Below are positions 8,171-15,794 of a DNA stretch of 34,464 nt, piece after piece; position 1 is the stretch's first letter; every line of letters begins with the position of its first letter. The translations under genes and the position numbers were made by a program. A model generated the notes under the pieces. That model was given only the letters and a program-made list of their open reading frames with translations, was not told the origin of the DNA and did no database searches. Origin of the DNA: Cupriavidus basilensis (lineage in GTDB: Bacteria; Pseudomonadota; Gammaproteobacteria; Burkholderiales; Burkholderiaceae); the NCBI RefSeq assembly GCF_029335485.1, contig NZ_JARJLM010000262.1:1-34464 (forward strand), written 5' to 3'.

Positions 8171-8875
8171 TCATACGCGCTTCGGAATATCCAGGCCTCT
8201 CACCACCGCGGGCCGTGCCAGGAAGGCTTCGAGCGCGCGTGTCACATGCTTGAAATCCCCGATGCCCACCAGGTCGCCGGCTTCGTAGAAGCCGATCAGG
8301 TTGCGCACCCACGGGAAGGTGGCGATATCGGCGATGGTGTAGGCGTCGCCCATGATCCATGCGCGGTCCGCCAGCCGGGTGTCCAGCACGGCCAGCAGGC
8401 GCCTGGCTTCCGCCACGTAGCGGTCGCGCGGGCGCTTGTCTTCGTATTCCTTGCCGGCGAACTTGTTGAAGAACCCGACCTGGCCGAACATCGGGCCGAT
8501 GCCGCCCATCTGGAACATCAGCCACTGGATGGTCTCGTAGCGGCCGCCGGCGTCCTGCGGGATGAACTTGCCGCTCTTGTCGGCGAGGTAGAGCAGGATG
8601 GCGCCGGATTCGAACAGGCCCAGCGGCCTGTCGTCCGGCCCGTTGGGATCGAGGATCGCGGGGATCTTGTTGTTGGGGCTGAGCGACAGGAACTCCGGCG
8701 AGTACTGCTCGTTGGTATCGAAGCGCACCAGGTGCGGCTCGTAGGGCAGGCCGGTCTCCTCCAGCATGATGGAGACCTTGACACCGTTGGGCGTGGGCAG
8801 CGAATACAGCTGGATCCGGTCCGGACGCAGCGCGGGCCATTTGGTGGTGATGGGAAAGTCGGACAAAGCGGTCAT
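8171..8875 (-). CDS. Glutathione S-transferase, YghU/YfcG-like (Nu class)
   Basis: A 234-residue glutathione transferase. The thioredoxin-like half (about residues 20-105) has TPNGVKVSIMLEE, where Thr28-Pro29-Asn30 match the active-site motif of the YghU/YfcG group, then NNKIPAI with the cis-proline and ESGAILLYLA for glutathione gamma-glutamyl binding. The helical half (about 115-225) includes DAYTIADIATFPW. Members bind glutathione or its disulfide and show disulfide-bond reductase or peroxide-reducing activity. The ATG at 8875 was chosen because the upstream in-frame extension is not family-like. It probably shares a transcript with the cupin gene. Physiological substrate unknown; the neighbours do not point to one. 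Confidence 0.92.
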   Translation of the reverse strand: MTALSDFPITTKWPALRPDRIQLYSLPTPNGVKVSIMLEETGLPYEPHLVRFDTNEQYSPEFLSLSPNNKIPAILDPNGPDDRPLGLFESGAILLYLADKSGKFIPQDAGGRYETIQWLMFQMGGIGPMFGQVGFFNKFAGKEYEDKRPRDRYVAEARRLLAVLDTRLADRAWIMGDAYTIADIATFPWVRNLIGFYEAGDLVGIGDFKHVTRALEAFLARPAVVRGLDIPKRV

Positions 8876-9034
8876 GGGGATTCCGGTTGGCTGAAGCAAT
8901 GGGGGGCAAGGCGCAAGGTGCAAGGCTCAAGGCATCACACCGTTGATGGGGGGCGGCCGGCGTCTGGCGGCCGCTGCTCGCCCGGGCGGGCAGGGAAGGC
9001 TGCCGTCATGGTTCCGGTCTGGCCGGGCGCGGGC

Positions 9035-9313
9035 TCACTTCGGCTTGTCGTCGTCGACCGGCGGGCTGACGCCCGCGGCCACCAGGCAATCGCGCAGGTG
9101 CTTGATTTCCTGTTTGGCGCAGACGTTGCCGTGGTGCGGATGGTGGAGGTAGAACTCGTACTGGTTGAGCACGACCCTGAAGCGGGCGCCCTGGATCGGC
9201 TCGACGCTCGCGCCGAGTTGCTGGAGCAGGGTCTCGACCTCGCGCCAGTGGATATTGTTGCTCAGCGGGTGACTGAAAACCGACTGGAGCAGGCTCCGGG
9301 ATTTGTGGCTCAT
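9035..9313 (-). CDS. HicA-like mRNA-interferase-fold protein without a HicB partner
   Basis: A 92-residue small basic protein resembling the HicA toxin fold (dsRNA-binding-like): SRSLLQSVFSHPLSNNIHWR, then a beta-rich centre RFRVVLNQYEFYLHHPHHG and a helical end IKHLRDCLVAAGV. HicA toxins cleave mRNA using a conserved histidine and are normally next to a HicB antitoxin gene. No HicB-like frame occurs on either side: diguanylate cyclase upstream, glutathione transferase downstream. The start ATG at 9313 is where the family similarity begins; the frame is open further upstream without a good start. It may be a solo family member with another role. The resemblance was judged by eye, so moderate confidence. 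Confidence 0.65.
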   Translation of the reverse strand: MSHKSRSLLQSVFSHPLSNNIHWREVETLLQQLGASVEPIQGARFRVVLNQYEFYLHHPHHGNVCAKQEIKHLRDCLVAAGVSPPVDDDKPK

Positions 9314-9530
9314 GGCTGGTCTACCAACATCGGCGGCAATAGCCGTAGCATACAAGAGCGGATGGGTTGCTGCTTGTTTGCCGAGGGTGCGTCTCCTGCC
9401 CGGCTTGGCCTCACCCCACCGGCAGGCGCAGAGACTGGGCCGCGAGACCTGGCATGAGGCCCGCAGGACGCGGATCTGCCGGGTAGAGGGACTATGGGTT
9501 CCCGAAGCCCTGAGGCGCGCCCACGCCTGT

Positions 9531-10679
9531 TCAGGCAGCCATGGCCTGCCCGTCATGTCGCGTCACACGGTTGCGGCCAGCGCGCTTGGCGGCGTAACAG
9601 GCGCGGTCGGCAGCCTGGATCCAGGCCTCCCATGGCCTGGTGCCGGTATCGACCCAGGCGATGCCGATGCTGACGGTGATGCGCACCGGCAGTCCGTCGA
9701 TATCGATCGCCAGCCCTTCGGCGCGCTTGCGCAGCCGCTCCGCGATCTCCATCGCCCTGCCTGCGCTGACTGCCGGCAGGAAAAGCACGAATTCCTCGCC
9801 GCCGTACCTTGCGAAGACATCGCCCTTGCGCAAGTGCCCCTGCACGGTCTTTGCAAATGCGGTCAGCACGCGGTCCCCGGCGGGATGGCCGAAGCGGTCG
9901 TTGATCTCCTTGAAGCGATCCAGGTCGAGGATGGCGACGGCACTGCCGGGCAGTGGCCTGGGGGGCAGGCGCTCGAGAAACCAGCGCCGGTTGCCCACCC
10001 CGGTCAGCGCATCGGTTTGCGCCGCCAGCCGGAGATCGGCTTCGGCACGTTCTCTTGCCAGCGCGATGACCAGGATGGCGATGGCGAAATTGCAGAAGAT
10101 CTGCAGGAAGAACGCCGTGGCCATGTCGAACGACGTACGTATATCGCCAACGATGCAGACCAGCCGCGTCGCATAGATGGCCGCGCTGGCGGCCAGGCAA
10201 GCCACCAGGGCGAGGCGCGAGTGCAGCGGCTCGCTGCGCCGGTCTTTCCAGATCTCCACGGCGGACGCGGCCAGGAACGACACCGCGGTCAGGTGGAATG
10301 CGCTGGCCCGCAGCGCGTCGGTCGCCGTGAACTCGGTGACGATGCCAGCCAGGAACCAGACGACCGGCACCAGCACGATCACCGAGCGCAGCGCACGCCG
10401 CCGGCCGCTCATGGCGCGCATGCCGGCCCACAGCAGTGCATAGCCGCTGGTGCCGAGCAGCAGGCTCAGATGGGTCCATAGCCAGTGCGGTATCGCGGCC
10501 TGCTCGCCCAGGCCCGCCAGGGTGGCGCCGCATGCCAGGCTCGTCAGCGCGAAGGCCAGCCTGCCGAGCCCCCGCGATACCGGCGATTTCCGCCTTATAT
10601 TCAGGATGCCCAGGGCTCCCGCGATCAGCGACGTGGTGTGAAGCAAGAGTACGGTGGCCAGATCAATTTTAAAAGGCAT
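9531..10679 (-). CDS. Membrane-anchored diguanylate cyclase (GGDEF)
   Basis: A 382-residue protein with about seven membrane helices in residues 8-207, a short charged linker, and a GGDEF domain from about residue 215 to 375. The active-site motif is GGEEF at 293-297, the metal and substrate residues include DLDRFKEIND at 252-261, and an RxxD inhibitory site (RKGD, 284-287) sits five residues before GGEEF. It therefore looks like an active, product-inhibited enzyme making cyclic di-GMP from two GTP. The membrane part has no named sensor signature that I recognise. The ATG at 10679 follows an AAGGAT ribosome site; upstream in-frame codons are not supported. It may influence adhesion or pilus traits, but no link in the window shows this. 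Confidence 0.9.
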   Translation of the reverse strand: MPFKIDLATVLLLHTTSLIAGALGILNIRRKSPVSRGLGRLAFALTSLACGATLAGLGEQAAIPHWLWTHLSLLLGTSGYALLWAGMRAMSGRRRALRSVIVLVPVVWFLAGIVTEFTATDALRASAFHLTAVSFLAASAVEIWKDRRSEPLHSRLALVACLAASAAIYATRLVCIVGDIRTSFDMATAFFLQIFCNFAIAILVIALARERAEADLRLAAQTDALTGVGNRRWFLERLPPRPLPGSAVAILDLDRFKEINDRFGHPAGDRVLTAFAKTVQGHLRKGDVFARYGGEEFVLFLPAVSAGRAMEIAERLRKRAEGLAIDIDGLPVRITVSIGIAWVDTGTRPWEAWIQAADRACYAAKRAGRNRVTRHDGQAMAA

Positions 10680-11096
10680 GGGCCAATCCTTGGCTTCAAT
10701 ATCGCAGTCTGAATGCATCGATCCGTCTGCCGGCATCCTGCCGTTCTGTTCAGGAACATGGCCATTGCCTGCACGGTAGCCGATGTGACTTTTGGCCGTA
10801 CGTTTCAATTATGCCTTGGCGCGAGCGTTGTCCGGACTATGGAAAACGAGAAATCGGGAGAACCCCGGCGATTGGGGGGAATGCAATCCGAATTACTACC
10901 GAGGCGCCGAATTCTTTCAAATATTTCATAAGCCGGACGTAATGGATATTCGGCATTATTTTCTGCAAATTACGCAACAGTCTGTGTCCAGGGGCCGCCA
11001 TATCGGATCGATTGTCCGCGTTGCCTGCTGTGAATATTGGAATTCATTCTGACAGGCTGCTCAGGTGCCGGGGCGGCGCCGTTGCCCTGCTGGGCC
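10680..11096. other. AT-richer intergenic region, no convincing gene
   Basis: About 417 bp lie between the diguanylate cyclase start and the end of the AraC-type regulator. From about 10,790 to 11,050 the base composition falls well below the surroundings. Two plus-strand open frames of 72 and 86 codons cross it, but they lack ribosome sites and recognisable motifs. The part next to 10,680 should hold the cyclase promoter. I cannot point to a clear regulator site, hairpin or terminator. Confidence 0.4.
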
Positions 11097-11834
11097 TCAA
11101 TCCCGGCCAGCCGCCAGGTATGCGCGCGGCGTCATTCCGGTATAGCGGCGGAACAAGGCGATAAAACTGCTGACGCTGGTGTAGCCGAGGCCGAGCGCCA
11201 CGGCGGTGACGCTTTCCCCGGCGGCCAGGCGTTCCATGGCCGTGAGCATGCGCAGCTGCTGGCGCCATTGCGTCAGGCTCCAGCCGGTGTCGGCCTGGAA
11301 GCGGCGGGTCAGGGTGCGGCGGGCCATGCCGATGCGCCCGGCCCAGCCGTCCAGGCCGGTGTTGTCGTCGGGGGTGGCGAGCAGCGCAGCGGCCATGCGC
11401 AGCAGCCGAGGTTCCTGCGGCATGGGCAGGAACAGGGTCTGCGCCGGCTGGCGGGTGAAGTCGTCGGCAAAGACCGCCAGGTAGTGCTCGCGCGCCGGCC
11501 CGGCGGGCGGCTCGGCCCGGGCCAGCGTATCGAGCAAGGCGGCCAGCAACGGCGACAGGCGCACCACCTTGAGAGCGGCCGGCATCGAGGCGCGGCTCCA
11601 CGTTTCGGTGAAGTACAGGCTCATGCCGGCCATCGATCCGTGCATGTGGGCACCGTGGGCTTCGTACGGTGGGACCCAGCCGATGCAGCCGGTCGGCATC
11701 AGCCAGCGGCCGCCGCCGGCCTCGATGCTGACCACGCCGGATTTCACCGTGAACAGCTGCCCCTGCGCATGCTGGTGCGGCACTTGTTCGCGCGAGGCGG
11801 GATGCGCGATCGGGCGGATTTCCAGTAGCGACAT
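11097..11834 (-). CDS. AraC-family regulator with N-terminal cupin domain
   Basis: A 245-residue regulator. Residues about 10-85 form a small cupin-like sensing domain (VPHQHAQGQLFTVKSG), and the C-terminal third holds the two AraC helix-turn-helix units: the first around LDGWAGRIGMARRTLTRRF, the second around VTAVALGLGYTSVSSFIALF followed by the family end RYTGMTPRAYL. It is divergent from the inositol-monophosphatase-like gene, separated by 101 bp, and is the likely regulator of that pair. The ligand is unknown. Short AraC proteins of this type often respond to small organic molecules and repress or activate a single adjacent operon. Confidence 0.92.
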   Translation of the reverse strand: MSLLEIRPIAHPASREQVPHQHAQGQLFTVKSGVVSIEAGGGRWLMPTGCIGWVPPYEAHGAHMHGSMAGMSLYFTETWSRASMPAALKVVRLSPLLAALLDTLARAEPPAGPAREHYLAVFADDFTRQPAQTLFLPMPQEPRLLRMAAALLATPDDNTGLDGWAGRIGMARRTLTRRFQADTGWSLTQWRQQLRMLTAMERLAAGESVTAVALGLGYTSVSSFIALFRRYTGMTPRAYLAAGRD

Positions 11835-11935
11835 CGGGATGGCCCATTTGAATCATAAATTGGCATTCTATCGTTAGCAGGCAATCGGGCGCATGCATAG
11901 ACTGGCCACACCCATCACCCCAGGAGCGATCCATC

Positions 11936-12787
11936 GTGAATGCCAGATCAGATACCCCGACCCTCCCGGCCCGCTTCGGGCAGCCGCTGGCCGCCGTGCT
12001 CGACACGCTGACCGCCCTGCTTGCCGAACAGGGAAGACGGTTGCGCGCGCAGCAGCCGCGCGGCGCGCCGGCCGATTTCGAGGCGCTGCGCGTTGCCTTC
12101 GACCACCACAGCGGCGCCGTGGGCAAGGTACTGAAACAGACCCTGCTGGAGCGCTGGCCGGAGATCCCGTTTTCCGACAAGGAACTGGAGAGCGGCACGC
12201 GGCAGGCCCCGGAATACGCGGACGCCTACTGGGTTTGCGACCCGATCGACGGCGCGCTGCATTACCTCAGCGGCATGCCGGGCTGGACCATTGCGCTGTG
12301 CCTGGTGGTGCAGGGCAAGCCGGCGCTGTCGCTGGTGCACGACCCGGCCACCGGGCGCACCTATCGCGCGGTGGCCGGCCAGGGCGCCGATTGCGATGGG
12401 CAGCCACTGCGGGTCAATGCGCGCGGCAGGCTGGCACCGGCAATGATCGCCACCGCTCACCCGAACTGGCCGGGCCAGGCGCGCGAGGACACCGCGGACT
12501 TTCTCAGCCGCTTTGGGCGCCTGCTGCCGCAGGTGTTCGGGCTGCGCGCCTATGGGCCCACGTCCCTGTTGCTGGCGCTGGTGGCCGGCGGTGCGATCGA
12601 TGGCTACTGGGAATGCGGACAGGACTATTACGACTGGCTGCCGGGCGCGCTGCTGGTGAGCGAGGCCGGCGGCACCGTGACGGCGCTCGACGGCAAGCCG
12701 TTCGGCTGGGGCTGCCAGGGCATTGTCGCGGCCGGGCCGGCCATGCATGGTGTGCTCGGTGCCGCGCTGAAGGGAGAGGATGCATGA
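11936..12787 (+). CDS. Inositol monophosphatase-family protein
   Basis: A 283-residue member of the metal-dependent inositol monophosphatase / FBPase-like superfamily. The hallmark is CDPIDGALHYLSG at residues 101-113, where the usual DPIDGTTNF becomes DPIDGALHY. Glu83 (SDKELE) stands for the first metal-site Glu, and Asp233 in YYDWLPGALLVSEAGG for the C-terminal metal Asp. The upstream Lys/Asp segment of classical enzymes is not obvious. The GTG at 11936 is supported by AGGAG at 11922-11926. Likely a phosphatase of a sugar or small phosphate ester; the changed motif means myo-inositol phosphate should not be assumed. It overlaps the next gene by four bases and is divergent from an AraC regulator. 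Confidence 0.88.
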   Translation: MNARSDTPTLPARFGQPLAAVLDTLTALLAEQGRRLRAQQPRGAPADFEALRVAFDHHSGAVGKVLKQTLLERWPEIPFSDKELESGTRQAPEYADAYWVCDPIDGALHYLSGMPGWTIALCLVVQGKPALSLVHDPATGRTYRAVAGQGADCDGQPLRVNARGRLAPAMIATAHPNWPGQAREDTADFLSRFGRLLPQVFGLRAYGPTSLLLALVAGGAIDGYWECGQDYYDWLPGALLVSEAGGTVTALDGKPFGWGCQGIVAAGPAMHGVLGAALKGEDA

Positions 12788-13056
12788 AGCCGGAAGCCTT
12801 GTTGCCCGATGGCGTCGATACTGTCCAGGCCAACGGACTGGCCGTGCGCAAAGGCAGCGTCGGCGCGCTGCTGGCGAACTGGCGCGTGCTGAGCGATGCA
12901 CGGCACGACGACGCCAGCCGCGCGGCGGCCGAAGCGGATTTGCTGGCCTTGTTGCCGGGCCTGGCCGCGCTCGGGCTGTTCGATGTGTTCGCAGCGCGCG
13001 ATCCACGCCTGGCGGCACTGATTGCGCGGCAGCAAGCCGGCAAGCTGGAATCGTGA
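12784..13056 (+). CDS. Conserved-looking 90-residue protein, function unknown
   Basis: A 90-residue protein that I do not recognise. Its ATG overlaps the stop of the inositol-monophosphatase-like gene (ATGA), and a strong GGGAGAGG ribosome site precedes it, so it is clearly translated in coupling with that gene. It has no signal peptide or membrane helix; the sequence is mostly helical and Ala/Leu-rich, with LLANWRVLSDARHDDASRAA in the centre and a charged C terminus. The likely role is a partner or regulator of the phosphatase, which is inference from coupling only. Its stop lies in a GTGACC triplicate repeat (13053-13070), giving three in-frame TGA codons in a row at six-base steps. Confidence 0.75.
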   Translation: MKPEALLPDGVDTVQANGLAVRKGSVGALLANWRVLSDARHDDASRAAAEADLLALLPGLAALGLFDVFAARDPRLAALIARQQAGKLES

Positions 13057-13070
13057 CCGTGACCGTGACC
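13053..13070. repeat. Three tandem copies of GTGACC over a stop codon
   Basis: Three perfect 6-bp copies span the stop codon of the 90-residue gene. Because six is a multiple of three, each unit adds another in-frame TGA. It looks like a small slippage product with no obvious function. Confidence 0.8.
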
Positions 13071-13106
13071 GGCTGGCGCAGCGCAGCCGAAGCAAGGCGG
13101 TGCTGA

Positions 13107-13940
13107 TCAGGCTGCCGGCAATGCGCCTGGCACCGGCACCACCTGGCCCGACCAGCGGCCCGCTTCGCGCGTTGCCTTCACCAGCACATTGCCGGGACCG
13201 GGCGCGGCCACCACGGCGCGCCCGCCTTCGGCCCAGATGGCGCTGCGTCCGACCGCTTCCCAGCCGCCGGTGGCGCCGCCATGATTCGCCATCAGCACCG
13301 CCATGCCGTGATCGGCCGCATATCCCGCGAGCAACCCGGTCTCCGGCGCATGGCCGGCTTCGGTGAGCAGCATCCCCGCCGCATAGATCCCGGCGCCGGC
13401 TTGCGCGGCCATGCGTGCATGGTCCGGTTGCGTGATTTCGGCGCAAATTGCCAGCGCGGCCTGATGTCCCGCGACGTTGACGGCCTGGCCGCCGCGACCA
13501 GGCACAAATGCGGCTTCCTCTCCTGGATGCAGATGCTGCTTTGTGTAGGTGCCGATCTCGCCGTTGGTTTGCAGCACAAGCGCGCCGATGTATACGCCGG
13601 CGCCGTTATCGGCGCGCACCGGTATACCCACCACCGCGATCATGCCGCTATGCTGTGCGAATTCGCGCAAGGGGTGCAGCACCGCGTCGTCCGGCCGGAT
13701 GGCCAGCGCGCGCGCCAGCGTTCGCTCGTAGCCGGTCAGCGACAGTTCGGGAAACACCAGGAACTGTACGCCATGATCCGCCGCGGTCTGCATGAAGCGA
13801 AGATGCCGGGCGATATTTGCCTGGATATCGCCGGCAATGGAAGTGGTCTGTGCTGCGGCTATGGTCAGGGTTGTCATGGCGTCGGGGAGGGCGGGGAGTG
13901 CTTGCGTAGTGCGCAGTGTGACATGGGGTTGCTGCGACAT
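13107..13940 (-). CDS. Carbon-nitrogen hydrolase (nitrilase superfamily)
   Basis: A 277-residue nitrilase-superfamily enzyme, cleaving a C-N bond in an amide, carbamoyl or nitrile compound. The Glu-Lys-Cys triad is visible: Glu65 in LVFPELSLTGY, Lys134 in GTYTKQHLHPGEE, and Cys166 in LAICAEIT. The ATG at 13940 was chosen because AAGGA lies five bases upstream; an internal ATG at 13877 would give a 256-residue protein starting exactly at the domain and remains possible. It is the last of three minus-strand genes after the crotonase and ligase genes, with a dispersed 18-bp repeat 33 bp upstream of its start. It could release an acid for the neighbouring acyl-CoA ligase; this is inference. Confidence 0.88.
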   Translation of the reverse strand: MSQQPHVTLRTTQALPALPDAMTTLTIAAAQTTSIAGDIQANIARHLRFMQTAADHGVQFLVFPELSLTGYERTLARALAIRPDDAVLHPLREFAQHSGMIAVVGIPVRADNGAGVYIGALVLQTNGEIGTYTKQHLHPGEEAAFVPGRGGQAVNVAGHQAALAICAEITQPDHARMAAQAGAGIYAAGMLLTEAGHAPETGLLAGYAADHGMAVLMANHGGATGGWEAVGRSAIWAEGGRAVVAAPGPGNVLVKATREAGRWSGQVVPVPGALPAA

Positions 13941-13973
13941 GGCGATCCTTGTCGCGGGGGGCGCGCGGATGCT

Positions 13974-13991
13974 ACGCAGAAACGGGTACGC
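13974..13991 (+). repeat. Dispersed 18-bp repeat, copy 1
   Basis: ACGCAGAAACGGGTACGC, followed by TTTG as in copies 2 and 4. It lies between the ligase stop and the C-N hydrolase start, 33 bp upstream of the hydrolase ATG. Five exact copies of the core occur in the window, all on the same strand. Confidence 0.95.
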
Positions 13992-14023
13992 TTTGTCGCG
14001 TCCCGGTGCTGGAACCGGCCGTG

Positions 14024-14051
14024 GCTCGACCTGCTCTTCGGCCACCCCGAG
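14024..14051 (+). repeat. 28-bp exact copy of part of the PaaX-family gene
   Basis: These 28 bases are identical to 16858-16885, which encode residues 16-24 (LDLLFGHPE) of the PaaX-type regulator. The copy here is intergenic, between the ligase and C-N hydrolase genes, and similarity stops outside the match. Both copies have the same orientation and bracket the ligase and crotonase genes. Confidence 0.9.
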
Positions 14052-14150
14052 GCGATGCCCGGCTGGCCGCGCCGATCGCCGGGCACGATGGCGGCTTGTT
14101 CCCGCCGGCTTGAGCAGGTACTGCCGCAAGCACTGCCGCCCCCGGCCGGC

Positions 14151-15695
14151 TCAGGCGGCCCCGCCGTCGCGATAGCGGTCGCGCAATCCGCGCCGGTTCA
14201 GCTTGCCCACCGCGGTCTTGGGCAGCTCCGTGGCAAACAGCACGTGGCGCGGCTTCTTGTATGAGGCCAGCCGCGCAGCCAGGTGCTCGACCAGCTCGGC
14301 CGCCAGCGCATCGCTCGCCGCCTGCCCGGCGTGCAGCACGATCACGGCGGTGACTGCCTCGACCCACTTCTCGTCGGGCAGGCCGATCACCGCGCATTCG
14401 CGCACGGCTGGATGTGTCAGCAGCGCGTTCTCGACTTCGCCGGGATACACGTTGTAGCCGCCGCTGACGATCATGTCGGAGGTGCGGTCCTTCAGGTGCA
14501 GGAAGCCGTCGGCATCGAACACGCCGATATCGCGCGTGCGCACCCAGCCGTCGGGCAGGAAGGTCTGCGCGGTGAGTTCGGGGGCGTCGTGATAGCCGGC
14601 CACGCTGGACGGCGCGCGTACCGCGATCTCGCCCGGCTGGCCGGGCGGCACGTCGTTGCCGGCTTCGTCCAGCAGACGCAGTTCCACGTCCAGCGCCACC
14701 TGGCCGCAAGCGCCGAGCCGCTCGCCGTGATGGTCCTCCGGGCGCAGGACGGCGAGGCACAGGGGCACCTCGGTCTGGCCGTAGTACTGCCAGAAACGGT
14801 GCTGGCCCCAGATCGCCATGGCGCGCTCGATCACCGGGCGCGGCATCGGCGACGCGCCGTAGATGACGTAGCGCAGCGCGTCGGCCTTGCAGGTAGCCAT
14901 GGCCGGCAAGCTCACCAGCATCTGCAGCATGGTCGGCACCAGGTTGATGGCGGTGACGCGTTCGCGCTCGATCGCCGCGAGGAAGCTCGCGGGCTCGAAG
15001 CCGGGCAGGATCACGGTCTTGCCGCCGCGCAGCCAGAACGGCAGCACGAACACGCCGCTGGCATGGATCAGCGAGGCGGCATGCAGCATCGCGTCGTCGG
15101 GCGTGGCGGGCAGCAGGTTGAGCAGCACGTTGCGGCAGATCGCCGCGTAGGAGGCTTGCGTATGCCGGGCGGCCTTGAGGGTGCCGGTGGTGCCCGAGGT
15201 AAACAAGGTCAGGATGACGTCGTCCTCGGCGACCTGCACCGGAGGATCGGTGGCGGGCCGCGACTGCGCCGCGGCGAGCAGATCGATGCCGCCATCCAGG
15301 CTCGCACCCAGGCCATGGCAGGCGAGTTCCGGCAAAGCCTGGCGCAGCGCTTGTGCACGCTCGGCGAGATCGGGGCCGAATACCAGCATCCGGCAGCCGG
15401 TGTCCAGCAACATGCGCTGGTGCTCGGCCAATGACAGGCGCGCGTTCAGCGGCACGCGGTTGAGCGCGGCCTTGACGCAGGCGAAGTCCAGCGGGATGCT
15501 GTGCAGGCCGTTATTGAGCAGCAGCGCGACGCGCTCGCCCGGGCCAGCGCCGGCCGCCTGCAGCGCGTGGGCAAGGCGCGCGCTAAGCGCATCGACTTCG
15601 CCAAAGGTCAGGCTTTGCCCGCCGAAGACGATGGCGGTGCGGGGGCCGTGCTGGGCCGCGCCGCGGCGGATCAACGCAAGCGTGGTGGGTGCCAT
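14151..15695 (-). CDS. AMP-forming acyl-CoA synthetase (acid-CoA ligase)
   Basis: A 514-residue member of the adenylate-forming ANL superfamily, activating a carboxylic acid with ATP and CoA. The phosphate-binding loop is TSGTTG at 166-171, followed by TLKA in place of the common PKG. Other signatures are YYGQTEVP (adenine site), GWVRTRDIGVFDADGF, LKDRTSDMIVSGGYNVYP (hinge) and the catalytic lysine in PKTAVGKLNRRG (about Lys498). The ATG at 15695 follows GGGAGAGA. It lies between crotonase and C-N hydrolase genes on one strand, so the three probably make one operon controlled by the divergent PaaX-type regulator. A phenylacetate-like or other aromatic or aliphatic acid is possible; the exact acid is not readable from sequence. 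Confidence 0.92.
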   Translation of the reverse strand: MAPTTLALIRRGAAQHGPRTAIVFGGQSLTFGEVDALSARLAHALQAAGAGPGERVALLLNNGLHSIPLDFACVKAALNRVPLNARLSLAEHQRMLLDTGCRMLVFGPDLAERAQALRQALPELACHGLGASLDGGIDLLAAAQSRPATDPPVQVAEDDVILTLFTSGTTGTLKAARHTQASYAAICRNVLLNLLPATPDDAMLHAASLIHASGVFVLPFWLRGGKTVILPGFEPASFLAAIERERVTAINLVPTMLQMLVSLPAMATCKADALRYVIYGASPMPRPVIERAMAIWGQHRFWQYYGQTEVPLCLAVLRPEDHHGERLGACGQVALDVELRLLDEAGNDVPPGQPGEIAVRAPSSVAGYHDAPELTAQTFLPDGWVRTRDIGVFDADGFLHLKDRTSDMIVSGGYNVYPGEVENALLTHPAVRECAVIGLPDEKWVEAVTAVIVLHAGQAASDALAAELVEHLAARLASYKKPRHVLFATELPKTAVGKLNRRGLRDRYRDGGAA

Positions 15696-15722
15696 GGTGC
15701 TGTCTCTCCCTGGTTTTTTCTT

Positions 15723-15740
15723 ACGCAGAAACGGGTACGC
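15723..15740 (+). repeat. Dispersed 18-bp repeat, copy 2
   Basis: ACGCAGAAACGGGTACGC plus TTTG, in the 99-bp gap between the crotonase and ligase genes, 27 bp upstream of the ligase ATG. Same strand as the other copies. Confidence 0.95.
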
Positions 15741-15794
15741 TTTGATGGTCCGGGGTGCGTTCGCCCCGGATTGGTGCGAGCTCCGGCGAGCGCT

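Noticed and set aside
10792-11052. 86-codon plus-strand frame in the AT-richer gap
   Set aside because: It starts with TTG, has no ribosome site and no recognisable motif; the frame is open probably by chance.
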